Assembly (NCBI GenBank): GCA_020809705.1
Contig: CP085829.1
Location: 1,674,001 to 1,738,000 of the forward strand
DNA length: 64,000 nucleotides
Origin: Calonectria ilicicola
Taxonomy: Eukaryota > Ascomycota > Sordariomycetes > Hypocreales > Nectriaceae
Direction of reading: 5' to 3'
Part shown: piece by piece, positions 35,362-47,214 of the stretch
How positions within the stretch are numbered: the first letter of the stretch is position 1
How the letters are laid out: each line of letters opens with the position of its first letter
Position numbers and translations under genes: made by a program
Notes under the pieces: generated by a model
Seen by the model: only the letters and a program-made list of their open reading frames with translations
What the model was told of the DNA's origin: nothing
Databases searched by the model: none

Positions 35362-37814
35362 ATGGCCTCCGACTTTAAGCTGTCGGCACAATTGGTCGGC
35401 CATGAAGCCGACGTGAGATGCCCTCCTCCTTGCTTTATCCTCATCGCCTAACATGCATCTCCTAGGTCCGAGCCGTCGCCTTCCCCTCCCCCGAATTCGT
35501 CCTCTCCGCATCCAGAGACTGCACCGTCCGTATATGGCGCCGCACCCAAGCATCTCCCCCAAACTTCGAGGGAACTCTCGTTAGCCGCGGTTCCGAATAC
35601 GTAAACTCCATTACCTTCTTCCCGCCCTCTTCAGACCGTCCAGACGGTCTTGTCGCCTCTGGAGGCAAGGACACCGTCATCGAAGTCAAGGCCCCCACCG
35701 CTTCCTCGACCGACAATGCCGAACGCCTTCTCATCGGCCATGCCCACAACGTGTGTACCTTGGACGTCTCTCCCGAAGGCACATATCTCGTGTCTGGTGG
35801 TTGGGATGGTCAAGCTCGTGTGTGGAACCCCGCCAAGTGGGAGACGGAACTCATGTTGAGTGGCCACGAAGGAATGGCCGTGTGGAACGTTGTCGCATTC
35901 GATGAACACACTGTTATAACAGGCTGCGCCGACAAGAGCATCCGAATCTTTGATTTGCGACAGTCGATTGCCGGAGAGGTTGCTCCCCGGTCTACCATCT
36001 ACACACCCGAAGTCGTCCGCGCGCTTTGCCGTGTTCCCAAGGGCCACCCAAGTGGTGCAGATATCGCCAGCGCTAGCAACGATGGCACCCTGCGCTTATG
36101 GAAGCTCAACGGCCAACAGGTTGGCGAGCTGCAGGGACACGACAGCTTTGTTTACTGCTTAACAAGCCTTCCATCAGGTGAGCTTGTCAGTGCTGGTGAG
36201 GACCGAACCGTCAGAGTATGGAAAGGAACAGAGTGTATCCAGACCATCACCCACCCTGCCATCTCCGTGTGGACTGTCGCTGTCAACCCCGAGACTGGCG
36301 ATATCGTGTCGGGCGCTAGCGACGGTATTGCCCGTGTCTTTACACGCCGACCTGAGGCGGTAGCTGACCAGGAGACGCTCAAGGAGTTTGAGAACTCGGT
36401 AAAGTCGTCAGCGATTCCCCAGCAGCAGGTTGGCGGGATCAACAAGGAGAAGCTCCCAGGACCCGATTTCCTCACTTCCAAGGCCGGCACCAAGGAAGGT
36501 CAGGTCCAGATGATCAAGGAAGAGAATGGCTCCGTGACAGCTCACACATGGTCGATGAGCCAGCAGCAGTGGATCAACGTCGGCACCGTTGTTGATGCTG
36601 TCGGCAGCACAGGAAAAAAGGTTGAGTTTAACGGCAAGTCGTATGACTACGTGTTCGACGTCGATATTGAAGATGGAAAGCCGCCGCTAAAGCTCCCTTA
36701 TAACCTTTCCGAGAATCCCTATGAGAGCGCCACAAAATTCCTCAACGACAACGAGCTTCCCCTATCATATCTTGACAATGTCGCCAACTTCATCACGGAA
36801 AACACAAAAGGAGCAACACTTGGCCAGTCTGCGCCTTCTGGCGGACCCGACCCCTATGGCACCGAGTCAAGATACCGTCCCGGCGACGACATTCAATCAC
36901 AGCAGCCAAAGGTTCTTCCTCAGAAGGAGTACCTCAATATTACTGCTGCCAAGTATGAAGGTTAGTGATATTGAGAAATATTCATATCTTATACACATTT
37001 CCTGGCACAATTACTGACTTCTTTGACCCCAGCTATGTTCAACAAGATTCTATCAATCAATAAGACTATGATCTCCTCTGGTCGTAAAGATGCTGCCTTT
37101 AACCCCCAGGAGGAATCTATTCTGCGTGCTCTCCGCGAGTCGCTTGAATCATCAAAGCCTCTTCCACCTGCAGGTCTCGGTCTCGTTGTCCGCCTCGTAA
37201 CGCAATGGCCATATGGAGACCGCCTCCCTGGTCTCGATCTCCTCCGTTGCGTAGCCAAATACCCTCTGGCTGCTGATTATTCAGATCCTGAACACGGCAC
37301 CCTGTTGGACCTAGCAATCAAATCATCTGTGCCCAGTGACGGCTCAACCCCCAACGAGAACGCGGCCATGATGGGTCTCCGCACCATTGCCAACCTCTTC
37401 TCGTCAGCAAACGGCCGCAGTGTTGTCTCTGCGCACGCTGAAAAGGCCGTAGGATTCCTCGAACGCGTGGCAGGTCTTGCCAAGGGCGATGCTATTGGCC
37501 CCTTCAACCGCAACGTCCTCATCGCATCCACTACCGTCGCCATCAATCTCGCTGTGCTGGCCCACCGCGAAAAGCTCCTGACGCCCGAGCTGCGGCGCCG
37601 CATTCTGACCGTCCTCGGCTCCGTCCTGAGCAAAGACCAGACGGACTCCGAGATCCTCTACCGCGCGCTCGTCGCTCTCGGCACGCTCCTATCGGCATCT
37701 TCCGCTGAGGCTGCCAACCTTGGTGTTTCCGCGTGGATCCAGGCCGCAGCTGGGCGGGCTTCCGAAGACCGAGTCAAGGCTGTGGCAGCCGAGTGCAGCA
37801 AACTCGCCCGGTGA
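35362..37814 (+). CDS. DOA1: Doa1/Ufd3 (PLAA) ubiquitin-binding WD40 protein
   Basis: Three exons, 35362-35412, 35466-36960 and 37033-37814, with introns of 53 and 72 nt, give 775 aa. Domains in order: WD40 propeller (residues 1-300), PFU ubiquitin-binding domain (about 355-450, around GQVQMIKEENGSVTAHTWS and VDIEDGKPPLKLPYNLSENP), and a C-terminal PUL armadillo-like domain (about 520-775). This is the full architecture and usual length of Doa1/Ufd3/Lub1. The protein binds ubiquitin and the AAA ATPase Cdc48/p97 and supports ubiquitin turnover, ribophagy, and sorting of ubiquitinated membrane proteins. Both introns sit at clean phase positions (HEAD-VRAV and KYE-AMFNK). No irregularity is seen. 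Confidence 0.95.
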
Positions 37815-39071
37815 TGAAACAGATCAGCGCCCCCCATTTCTTTGGTCCCCGGCGCCGGGACCATCCTACTCTGGTGTGACGTTTCCTGATTGTGATGATG
37901 CTGTTCCCCTCGTTCCCCATCACGGCGCTTACAACGAACCAACGGGTTGAGAGGTGGGCCGCATTGGCTTGGCCGTCAACGCCTGGAACTGGAACTGCCG
38001 GCCCTCGACCCACCCGAACGCAGCCGTCAGCGCCGGCAATACGGCTTTACTCCAACTTTGGCCAATGCCTGCTTCCTTTGCTTGCTCTCTTCTGCCCTTC
38101 TACGCGTTCCTTGCATACGGGCGGCGGGGGTACCGGGCCGGACGGGATCAGGACGGAAGAGAGGGAGAGGAGGACGAGTTGCGACTGGACAAAAATACGC
38201 CTCTTATTTTTAGTAGCGTGCAGATAGATGATGAAATGGCAGCCAAAGATACAAGTTAAAAAAAAAACACACAATGTATGAATAATGACTCTGTTATTCT
38301 TTTAGGTTTTGACGTGATCACCCTCTTGAAACTCTGTGACTGTGATTAGGCTCATCAGAATAGCCCCGTAGGCGGCTATCTGGCGCAGATCTGATTCAAT
38401 ATCACAGCCGTTATAGTTCAAATCCATCAGTTTCACAAAGCGATAGTTCTGACAAGTCCAACCCCCCACAATGTCACCTCGAATGCAGCCCTAGCAGAAG
38501 TGTAGCAGTTTCAAATCGTGATATATATTTCATTTCATTTGATTGATCCTTTGCTCGCGCATGACACAAAATGGCTGTCAAGACACAGAACATGATAAAA
38601 GATATAAAATAATAAAATAAAGACATTTCTCATTGAGCCCAACTCGTCCCTCATCAAGAAGGAAGCGCTGTGCAGACTGCTCAGGGAGAGCCCTTTCTCG
38701 CCCTCCCCTTTCCCTCGTAACAGAAAAAATGCCTTCAGTGAGTTGTTATGCTCTCCTGGATATCCTAGGTTGACCTCAAGAAAGAAGAAATGAGTCCATA
38801 TATAAAGTGGACCAGATAAAAAAAAAAGAAAATAAGAAATAAGGAGGATAAAAAAAAAAAGAGATTTCCGCCAACACCAGAACAATACAAGAACTGTCCT
38901 CTAAATCTCTGAGACGATGTGGGAATAATTAAAAAAAAAAGAAAGCAAGGTCACACCCTGGACCCTTTGACACAAAAAAAGCCCACCCAGAAAAACGCCG
39001 TTTGTGATGCCGAATATACATATTTTTTGATCGTGATATGGCCCATGTTTTGTCGTGATCCGGCATTACGC
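37815..39071. other. convergent intergenic region, no gene seen
   Basis: 1.26 kb between the 3' ends of the Doa1-like and BIM1-like genes. Several A runs (38,260; 38,818; 38,850; 38,930) occur. ORFs are short and unsupported. Confidence 0.45.
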
Positions 39072-39891
39072 TCATACGAACAGGAAAGCGGAGAGAGCTG
39101 TCGCGACTAGAGGTAGCCAGCCGACCCAGCTGACTTGGTGGATGGAAAATGCGCTCGAGTCGACGTACGAGTCGGAGCCGGACTGCTTGGTGGTGATGGT
39201 GTAGATTTCACCGAAACCAATGTCGGTCGAGTTGAAGCAGTTGGTCTCGTTGACCTCGTTGAGCTTGGAGTCACCGGGATCGGCAAAGATGATGTCGACG
39301 CACTGTCAGATCATGTTAGTTTGGGTGGTTCATACGAGTCGCCAAATAGTGGGAACACATACCGAGAACAGAGAGGCACCGTGCTGGGCCAGCTCGACAA
39401 TCTGGATGGTGGCCTTGTCGCCAGCTTTGACGGTGGTGTTTGCGGGTAGAGGCACTTGAGGAAGGCAGACGGTACCGGGGAACGGGTTGTTGGTAGGTCC
39501 GATAATCTCAAAGCCCTTGACCATGATGTTGGACATGTTGATGGGGCCGCCGTCAGGGCCCTCATCGCCGAAACCCATATTGATATGAAGAGTAGCAGTC
39601 GAGTGACCCTTGAACCAACCGGGCTGGAAGGAGATGGCACCTCCAGTCGTAGGCCAGTAGGTTCGGTTAGTGGTTACGTTATGTCCACCACCTAGAAACA
39701 CGAGTGTTAATTGGGAGGCCATCATGACTAGTCAGTAGAGAGGATCACGTACAAGGATACATCCATTGCATGCCATAGGGGAAGGTATCGTTGGTAATGA
39801 GGTTGTTTCCGCGCCATCCAGGATAGACGATGACGGTGTGGGCATAGGCCACGGCCGCGAGGACCAGAGTGAGAAGGGCTGATGATCGCAT
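39072..39891 (-). CDS. BIM1-like (X325, LPMO-related) GPI-anchored copper protein
   Basis: Three exons, 39891-39753, 39691-39363 and 39302-39072, with introns of 61 and 60 nt, give 232 aa. Residues 1-17 form a signal peptide ending AVAYA; cleavage exposes H18 (HTVIVYPGWRG), the N-terminal His that forms the copper histidine brace in LPMO-like proteins. The motif YPCGGHNVTTNRTYWPTTGG and the segment NNPFPGTVCLPQVPLP are typical of the BIM1/X325 family. Several N-glycosylation sites are visible. The C-terminus ends in a Ser-rich spacer and a hydrophobic tail (WLPLVATALSAFLFV), a GPI signal. Family members bind Cu(II) and act in copper uptake or at the cell wall; they lack normal LPMO activity. 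Protein appears intact. Confidence 0.9.
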
Positions 39892-41855
39892 ACTGATGTG
39901 TGTGTGTGTCTATGTGTTTATGCGGGTTGGGGGAGAGTTTTGCGCGGCTTCAAGTCCAAGCAAAGCAAGCAAAAACTTAGACAATGTCGGTTTCTAGGGT
40001 GAGAGAAAAGGAGAAGCCTGGATGGGAGGAAAGCTATGTCTACCAGAGACGGCTTATCCAATTTAACGTGCTGCGCGACAAATGCTTGGTGAGAGGGTGA
40101 GCAAGTGAGCGCGCTGGGGATGCGATTGGTGGGCGGGGCTGGGGCGGGTTTGGCGATATAGAGAGCTTGGGCTTCCTGTTGGCTTGAGAGGCAGCTCAGA
40201 GCAGACCCGGCTTGTTTGGAGCTCTTGGAGTAAAGCAACTTGGAGAAGAGTTGATTGCGAATCCGCAGAGGAGACAGGTCGAAGCTGGCTGGTGGCCGCA
40301 TGGGAGGCGGGCAAGTCTTAAGGCACTGGGGGCCATATCCAGCCGCCCAGCTTGCATGCGAGCACTTGGATTGGAGTGAGGCCCCAGTGTGATTCGCAAG
40401 TCGGCGCGGAGCGGCCCAGTCACAGGCCCAGTCAGAGGCCGCTGAGCTGCAGCTAGGATGCCGGGGGGGGGCCACGCCCCTGTCGCGGAGGGCTGGGGTC
40501 TGGCCAATGGGCGGCGCGGGACGGGTGATGGGCGTGGTGTTCGGCGGTGTCGACGACGAATTCCCGCCTCTGGTTGGCGCATCGCCAGAGGGCGTTAAGC
40601 GCCGGCACTATGCCCAAGAGGGCTGCCCTGGGGTGTTTTGGGGTGTCTTGGTGTGGTCTTGGTGTGGTCTTGGTGTGAGCTGGTGCACCGCCCATGGCCA
40701 ATCATGCCGGCTGTGTGGAGGCGTCGAGGGGAGGCGGGTGGCACCTTTGCGGATGGGCGACAACGCACGGCATCGGCTTGGGACACACGCACAAGGAAAA
40801 GCATAGAGGCTAGGACCCAGAGAGGTTGGGGGCCCTGCTCATGCGTGAGATTTCAAAGCTGCACCGACAAAAACATGCTGGTGATGGCCGTTGGGCCCTG
40901 CGTGTAGCAGACAAAAAATCGACTCACTCCCGTGCGAATCTGTATCGAAATCGGATGAGCCGGACGGCAAGTGGACTTGTCCGCAACCGCCGGGCGCCTA
41001 AGTAGACGCTCCAGAGGTGTGATGATGGATGTGATTGCGAAAGCATCTCCAAAAAAAAAACCCTGTTCTGTTTCAACCTTTTTTGCTTCTAAAGAAAGAA
41101 TAAAAAATAAGAAGGTTTTTTTGCTCGACGGCGCACACGTGGTCAGCATTGCGTTGTGTGGAAACGACTCCATCCAAGTGCTGCCCGCCAGACTGCAACT
41201 CGCTGGTCAGCGTCAGCACACCGAAAACCCCATGCGCTCGACTGCGCACTGTACCACGCACGCCTGTGACACAGCGTCATGACAGTGCCGGAAGTGCCGG
41301 CCGTCTCACTGTCCCACTGTTTCCCCATTCGCCTTTCCTTTTCCTTTCTTTTCTTTTTTGCTTGTGAAATGCGGTATGACCAAGGTTGATGACGAGTGGT
41401 GAACAAGGATGATTACATTGCATGCAAAGTGTGTGAGAAGTATTTGTTGTACGTGAGGCAATAAACAAGAAACAGCCTCTGTGTCTTTGTCTTTGTCTTT
41501 GCTTTATGCCTCGGGTAGACAAGTCGTGGGCTTGGCCATCACCATGACCATCATGACGACTTCGGCCCCAATGTTTTTGCTATTACATACGCGGGCTTGC
41601 TGCTGCTTGCTCATGACACAAATCTCACCGAGCCCAGACCACTTCACCGAAGCTTGACCGAGAGAAACAGTGGAGGTGGAGCCGGAAAAAGGTGGATTGA
41701 ATGCAAGAACCCTCGCACAACCATGATATTGGCGTGAAACATACAAGAAAAATGACATAGAGCTACCCTCTCATCCCCACGTCAGGAGGTATAGATTGAT
41801 TGATTATCAACGGAGTTAATAATAGAGACGGAACACCCGTCATCCCCCCTCCATC
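39892..41855. promoter_or_regulatory. divergent promoter region, BIM1-like / SRR1-like genes
   Basis: 1.96 kb with GC-rich first half and AT-richer second half. A near-repeat of the ggtgtcttggtgtggtc type lies at about 40,634-40,680. ORFs show no domains. No copper- or light-response site was confirmed by eye. Confidence 0.4.
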
Positions 41856-42885
41856 ATGCCCCCTCAAGCCACACAGCCGCCACCCGTCCATGACCACCAC
41901 ACTCAGAAGGACGACCAGGAGTCAGAATGGACTCACGTCACCTCCAAGTCTCGCCGCGGCCGCCGTAACAACAACACCAGCAAGAACCCCGCCCCACACG
42001 CCCAGCAGCTCTCTGTGACTCCCCGAACCACCGACCTCCGCCCCGCCGAGGACCTCGCCGCCGACTATCGCCGCCTCCGGGCCCGCTGGGAAGATGAGCC
42101 CTGCTGCCGTCGCCTGCGGGACCTCGTCGCCGCAAACGCCGCCGCCATCAAGACCGTCTCCAGGGCCGTGAACCTCGGCGTCGGCACCTTTGACCCGGCC
42201 GACGGCGCCTGGGAGGCCAAGCGCTCGGCCTTTGTCCAGCTCATTGCCTTTCTCATCATGGTACAAGAACTAGGTACGTGTGAACGTCTTACTGGGTCCC
42301 CCCCCAGGTCTCACCGCTAACTCACACAACCCCTTTCCCGGTACATAGAACAAATCACAGGCAAAAAGATTCCGTGCGTCTTCCAAGACCCCATCTTTTC
42401 CCAGTCCGATAAGGACTTTCTCACCAGTCTCGGCCATGAAGTCGTTGAGACCCCTGCCGCATGCGACATGATTGACTCGGACTCATTACTCTATGGAGTC
42501 CATCTCTACAGCGCCATCTATGCCATGGCTCTAGAAAAGAGTCTCCCAGCCATATTCGTTGGCACCGGCTGGGATGTGTGGGATGAGTGAGTAGTTCTTC
42601 TCAATTACTAAAATATACATTACCATGACTAACCAAGCATGTCGCAGTCTTTCTAGAACAGAAGGATTAGAAAAGATGGGAGAGATGGACAAGACTTACA
42701 AAAGGAGCACGTTTCCACCCGACTCTCAGGGCTCTGCTTTTGCTGTCACGTCGATATACTGGAAGCCCGTTGCTGAGGTTCAAGTCGCTCCCGAACTCTC
42801 AAATCAAGAAACCAAAGACACTAAAGATGGCCCAACAATAGAGGAAGAATTATCTAGCAAATTAGAATCAACTACTATTTCATGA
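41856..42885 (+). CDS. SRR1-like domain protein
   Basis: Three exons, 41856-42273, 42349-42586 and 42648-42885, with introns of 75 and 61 nt (branch point CTAAC in the second), give 297 aa with matching phases. The N-terminal 70 residues are charged and disordered (HVTSKSRRGRRNNNTSKN). The core is SRR1-like: VQELEQITGKKIPCVFQDP, then FLTSLGHEVVETPAACDMID, then SLLYGVHLYSAIYAMALEK and PAIFVGTGWDVWD. SRR1 was first described in Arabidopsis as a regulator of phytochrome B signalling and the clock; yeast Ber1, a relative, affects microtubule stability and proteasome genes. The fungal role is unclear. The C-terminal 40 residues are acidic and non-conserved in appearance. Confidence 0.85.
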
Positions 42886-43501
42886 TACCCTTAAAAGCGC
42901 TTTTCGTCCATTTTTTTTTAAAGGTTGTGATTAGATTAAACATAGCTTCCAGATGCTTTCTCTTCTACTTTGCCGATTGCCCCTTTTGGCTCACGCTTGA
43001 ATCACAGCTCTTTCATCTGCACGAACCAACAACTCCAGCTATTTCATCTACTATGCAGTTCCACTCCATAGCCAGGCACACTTCTAATTTTGCCCTCCTT
43101 GATCCTCCCGCTATCAAATTGGTCCCCTTTTCCGCATCTATCTTTATTTTCCGGCATCATCTATCCTTTAAGCTTATGGATATACATTTCTATTTTTTTC
43201 TGATTCACTGTTCACACTCTCATTAAGCCTTCGAGAAGGCAAGCATACTTCTACCAAGCCCGGGCAACACTCTTCAACCACACACCTTCACAAAAAACGT
43301 TCAACCTCTTTCATCTCCTCTGTCAATTCGATACCAGGAGAGTCAATCTAAGCTTATGCCAGCATCAATTGCTATCCTCAAGCTCAAACATTCATACCGA
43401 AAGCCAATTCTCGAAGCTACAGTGCTCGCGTTTCCCTTTCATCCCGCTTCGGCACTCTGTAACCATCCATTGCCCGCCCTGTTTTCCAACAGCATTCAGA
43501 A
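42886..43501. other. intergenic region upstream of the Pro-rich gene
   Basis: 616 bp, pyrimidine-rich toward its right end, as is common for leaders in this window. No gene seen; it probably carries the SRR1-like 3' UTR and the next promoter. Confidence 0.4.
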
Positions 43502-44360
43502 ATGCCTCGCCGCATCGACGACTCCAGGCTCCGCGAGATTCGCTCCCGCGAGGCCGAGTACCAGGCCGTGTGGCAAGCTTGCTATCGAACCACCCGCAAG
43601 GATGCCTACATACAGGCTGGCCTTGGTGTGCGACGCATGATGCTCCGAGAAGCACTAACAAGCCTGATGGAGAGACGGTAAGTCCCCCAAACACGGTTAC
43701 CATGTCGTAACTAGTTCGCCTTTACATATATACATATCCATGTCCATAAACTGTTACTAAGATATGGCTTGATATCACAGGCGCGAACAGGGAAAGAGGC
43801 TCTGTGGTATCAACATTGAGCTCACAATTGAACGTCACCTCGGTCGAGAGTTTGCAGGTCTGATCCGGCCACCCAGCCCTCCTTTCCGCCAAGCAGCAGC
43901 AATGCTCGCCCCTCCAATGGTTGCTAGCAATGCTATTCACGGCATCGCTAACCCACCTCACGATATTATTTTCGGTCCGCCCGACATTGTCCACCCAGAA
44001 GCACCTCCCCAGGGGCCTATCCCGTTCCAGGGCCCAGACAAGCCCGATATAGACCCGTATCAGAGAAATCCGCAGCCCGTCGCGCCATACCCGCCGAGTC
44101 CCACCGTTGCCGGCCCCAACATGCCTGGCGACGAGGGACAAGCCCAAGCATTCTATGACGACTCCTCTGCCTACTTTGATGAGCGTTCCCAGATGATCCA
44201 GCGCATCAATGACCTGGAAAGGCAGGTGGCCGAATTGGGCCAGGCATTTTCCCAAATCTTCCTCCAATTGAATCCAGATTTGGCAACGGCATCAATGCCC
44301 ACCGGCCCAACCACAGGCGACGAGAATTTGGTCAACATGTCCCAAGCTGCTGATCTTTGA
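43502..44360 (+). CDS. unknown protein with basic N-terminus, Pro-rich middle and C-terminal coiled coil
   Basis: Two exons, 43502-43677 and 43781-44360, split by a 103-nt intron (GTAAGT donor, TTACTAAG branch, CACAG acceptor), give 251 aa. I do not recognise the family. Residues 1-85 are basic and helical (RRIDDSRLREIRSREAEY ... RRMMLREALTSLMERRREQ). Residues 95-175 are rich in Pro (IVHPEAPPQGPIPFQGPD, PYPPSPTVAG). Residues 190-220 form a short heptad-like coil (SQMIQRINDLERQVAELG). No signal peptide or membrane segment. The layout could suit a scaffold or transcription-related protein, but no function should be assigned. It is convergent with the GH17 gene. Confidence 0.7.
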
Positions 44361-45026
44361 GGATTGGAGTTTGATTTGATTGGGGGAGTTTTATTCAGCA
44401 GGTGCATCAAGAATGGGATTCATAGCCACGTTGATTTCGGATAGCATATCATGACTAAATGGGACATTGATGACAATAAAGCAAATCAATTCACTAGATT
44501 TGGACAAAAATCATACTGTGCCGACCATATTGCATTTGCATTTCTTGCCTGCAAGCATCAAGACTATATACCATATATAGAAGGAATTTTACTAAAACCC
44601 ACGCCCCTTTTTGGGCATCTCGTTGAAGATACACTTCTCTCATCTGACCGCTTCCTGCCAAGATTAAAAAGCCGTACGAGGACCATGTCCATTACCTTTC
44701 ACTCCAAACTCCGAGGCAATAGCAGCTGACAACCACCGGGCACCTGAAATAGCCCTCGGTTGTATCCAACGATATCAACCTCGCATAATCCCTCCACCGA
44801 AAATAATAAGCAGGCCGACAACCCGGTAGCAGCAATTCATCTGCTGAAAAGGAGAGACTCCCAAATAAAATGGCAAATGCCCCAAAAACCCAATTGAAAC
44901 AACCCAAAAACATAGTCCTCGTGGCCACTGCCTCTAGTGTGATGCCAAAAACAGTGTAAATACCCCTCATTAGTCACCCCCAAGAAACTAGACATTGTAA
45001 TCTTGAAATATCAGTGTGTTGTGCTT
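44361..45026. other. convergent intergenic region
   Basis: 666 bp between the 3' ends of the Pro-rich gene and the GH17 gene. No gene is seen. Confidence 0.45.
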
Positions 45027-47214
45027 TTAGCTGGCAGTCTTGCCGCCACAGTCGGGAATCTTGACGCCATCCTTGAGCACGCGGTCGACTGTGAGGAGAC
45101 CCCACTTGTCTTCCCACTCCTTGCCCTTGGTGTTAAACCTGATCTTCCAGGGCTCGTCAAAAGCCTCAAACCAGAAGTAGTTGGTACCGTTCTTGAGGGC
45201 GTCGCAGACCCAGCCTTCCATGAACGTGTTGAGCTCATCGATACCAGCAACGGAACCTTCTGTGCAGGTCGTCGCACCAGTACCGCAATCAGTTCCACCT
45301 GCAGTGGGCCAGCCAGTCTCAGAAATAATGTTCTTCTGCTTGTCCGTCTTCCAAAACTGCTTGTTCTGGTTCTCCCAGAAAGAGTATGTCCAGCCGGCAG
45401 CCTCCTTCGCGGTAACGCCTGCGAAAAAGGGATGAATGTTGGCCATGATGTAGTCACTGTCCTGAGCGAGCGCGGAGGTCCAGTCGTCGCCAAGATCAGA
45501 AGTAGCAACAGGGAGATCAATCTTCTTGTCAGTGAGATTGGATCGGACGTCGGAGAGAAGCGAACCAAGCTCATTCTCGGTCATTTGCTTGCGGAAGAGA
45601 ATTTCGTTGGCAACAATAATTCCCTCGAAAGGATCTTGGCCATACTCATCCAAAATATCCCACATCTGCTGAAGCTGTCGCGCATTGGTTGTCTTGTTGT
45701 TGTCTTGCCACACACCAAGCCAAACCTTGGTGTCCTTCAGCTCCAATCGATTAATAGCGTGGATAAGCATCTGGGTCTGGTTGCAATCGGTACCGTAAAG
45801 TCGAATCTTGTTTGTGAGCTGGCTAAGCACCGCGACATCGCGGGTAACATTGTTTTGCGAGGGAGGGTTGTGAATGCAATCGGGATACTGTGTGTTAAGA
45901 GGAGTGTAGTCCATGCCAGGAAACACCTTGTGCAAGTCTGGGTTGTTCATGAGCTTCTTGATCTCAGCGCTGTTGATGCCCAGGTCACCATTCTTTGCCT
46001 CATCGTCCTGGGCAGAGTCACCCGATGAGCTGCCGCTGCTTGAGCTTCCTCCATTGCTCTTGTTCTTGAGCAAAGTGCCTAAGACGGCGCCGATAATGGC
46101 ACCAATGATGACAAGAATCACAAGAATGATGATGATCCATTTTCCCTTCTTGCTACTCCTCTGGTTCTTTTCAAGCCATTCTGACGGCTTTTCTTGAGCT
46201 GCTGCAGTACCGCCTGACCTCCGTTAATAAAAAAGCACACAGTGGGCAGTACCTGGATAACTTACCTTGGGATAAAAGACCTCCAGCAGCGGCCCCGCCA
46301 GCAGCACCCGCGCCGACAGCAGCAGCCTTGTTTCCTCGATCAGAGCGTGGCAGGCTCAGCATAGAGGTTCTGTGGCTTCGAGTTTGATATTCTAGCCCAT
46401 CGTCCCCGTCATCTGCAATATCATTAGGATTTACGATGCCAAGGTGATCCCCGCCGTGGCCTGTGCTGTATCCTTGGTAGTTGCTTGGGTAGGCGGGTAC
46501 ATTTCCGCGCGTAGGTGGGGAGTTGGATGCAGGAGGGACAGCAGCACCTCCTAGACCGGTGAGGCTGGTGTTGGACTGTCCAGCATTGGCGGTATGGCCA
46601 TAACCGTCGTCGTAGCCGTATCCGTTCGGAGGCGAATAGCCATTGGGGGCAGCGTTCGGGTACTGAGATCGGGAAGGAGGAGGGGGCACTTGGCCACCAT
46701 TGTGCATTGGGTCCATACCACTGTTTCGAGGGTTACGGTCAGCGACGTTATAAGCAATGCCAGCCACACCACCGGATGCAGACTCTCCAAAGTTGTCTGC
46801 GCCGGGTGTTATGGGGGGCATTGGGAGAGAAGCATACCCTGAATAGCCGCCGCCGCCTGCTACACCTCGATGGTTTTGGTTTTGGTTATGGCTGTAATAT
46901 CCGTTGTCCCCGCGGGAGTGTGAAGATCCGCCTCGCGAAGCGTCGCGACCGGCGGAGCCTGAGCGCTGTGAGTTGGAGTGCTGGCTGTGATTATCGTAGG
47001 CTTGGCCTTGGGGCTGGGCTTGGTGACGATTCCAAGCCGAGTCTGGGTGCGAGCTTGGATGGTGTGAACGAGGGACTGAAGCCGCAGGAGGAGCGTCGTA
47101 GTAGCCTTGCGGGTTGGAGTAATTCTGGTTCGGATAATGCGAAGGAGAATCGTATCGGTGTTGGGCAGAGTCGAGAGGCTGCCTCTCATATGGGTCTTCG
47201 TGGTAATGCTGCAT
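45027..47214 (-). CDS. GH17 endo-beta-1,3-glucanase, type II membrane protein (BtgC-like)
   Basis: Two exons, 47214-46266 and 46213-45027, joined across a 52-nt intron (GTAAGT donor, GGTCAG acceptor), give 711 aa. The start is the first ATG in frame ([14 protein letters not shown]). Residues 1-330 are a long cytosolic, disordered region rich in Tyr, Asn, Ser, Pro and Gly. A single hydrophobic helix follows ([20 protein letters not shown]), then a Ser/Gly linker and the GH17 catalytic domain. The acid/base Glu lies in IIVANEIL and the nucleophile Glu in [11 protein letters not shown]. BtgC-type enzymes act outside the plasma membrane on beta-1,3-glucan, in wall softening and remodelling. The gene appears intact and ends normally with [11 protein letters not shown]. 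Confidence 0.93.

Noticed and set aside
40634..40680. Repeated ggtgtcttggtgtggtc-like sequence as a regulatory array
   Set aside because: Only two to three imperfect copies in GT-rich DNA; a slippage product is the simpler reading.
45003..46028. 341-codon plus-strand ORF antisense to the GH17 gene
   Set aside because: It is the antisense shadow of a clear GH17 catalytic domain.
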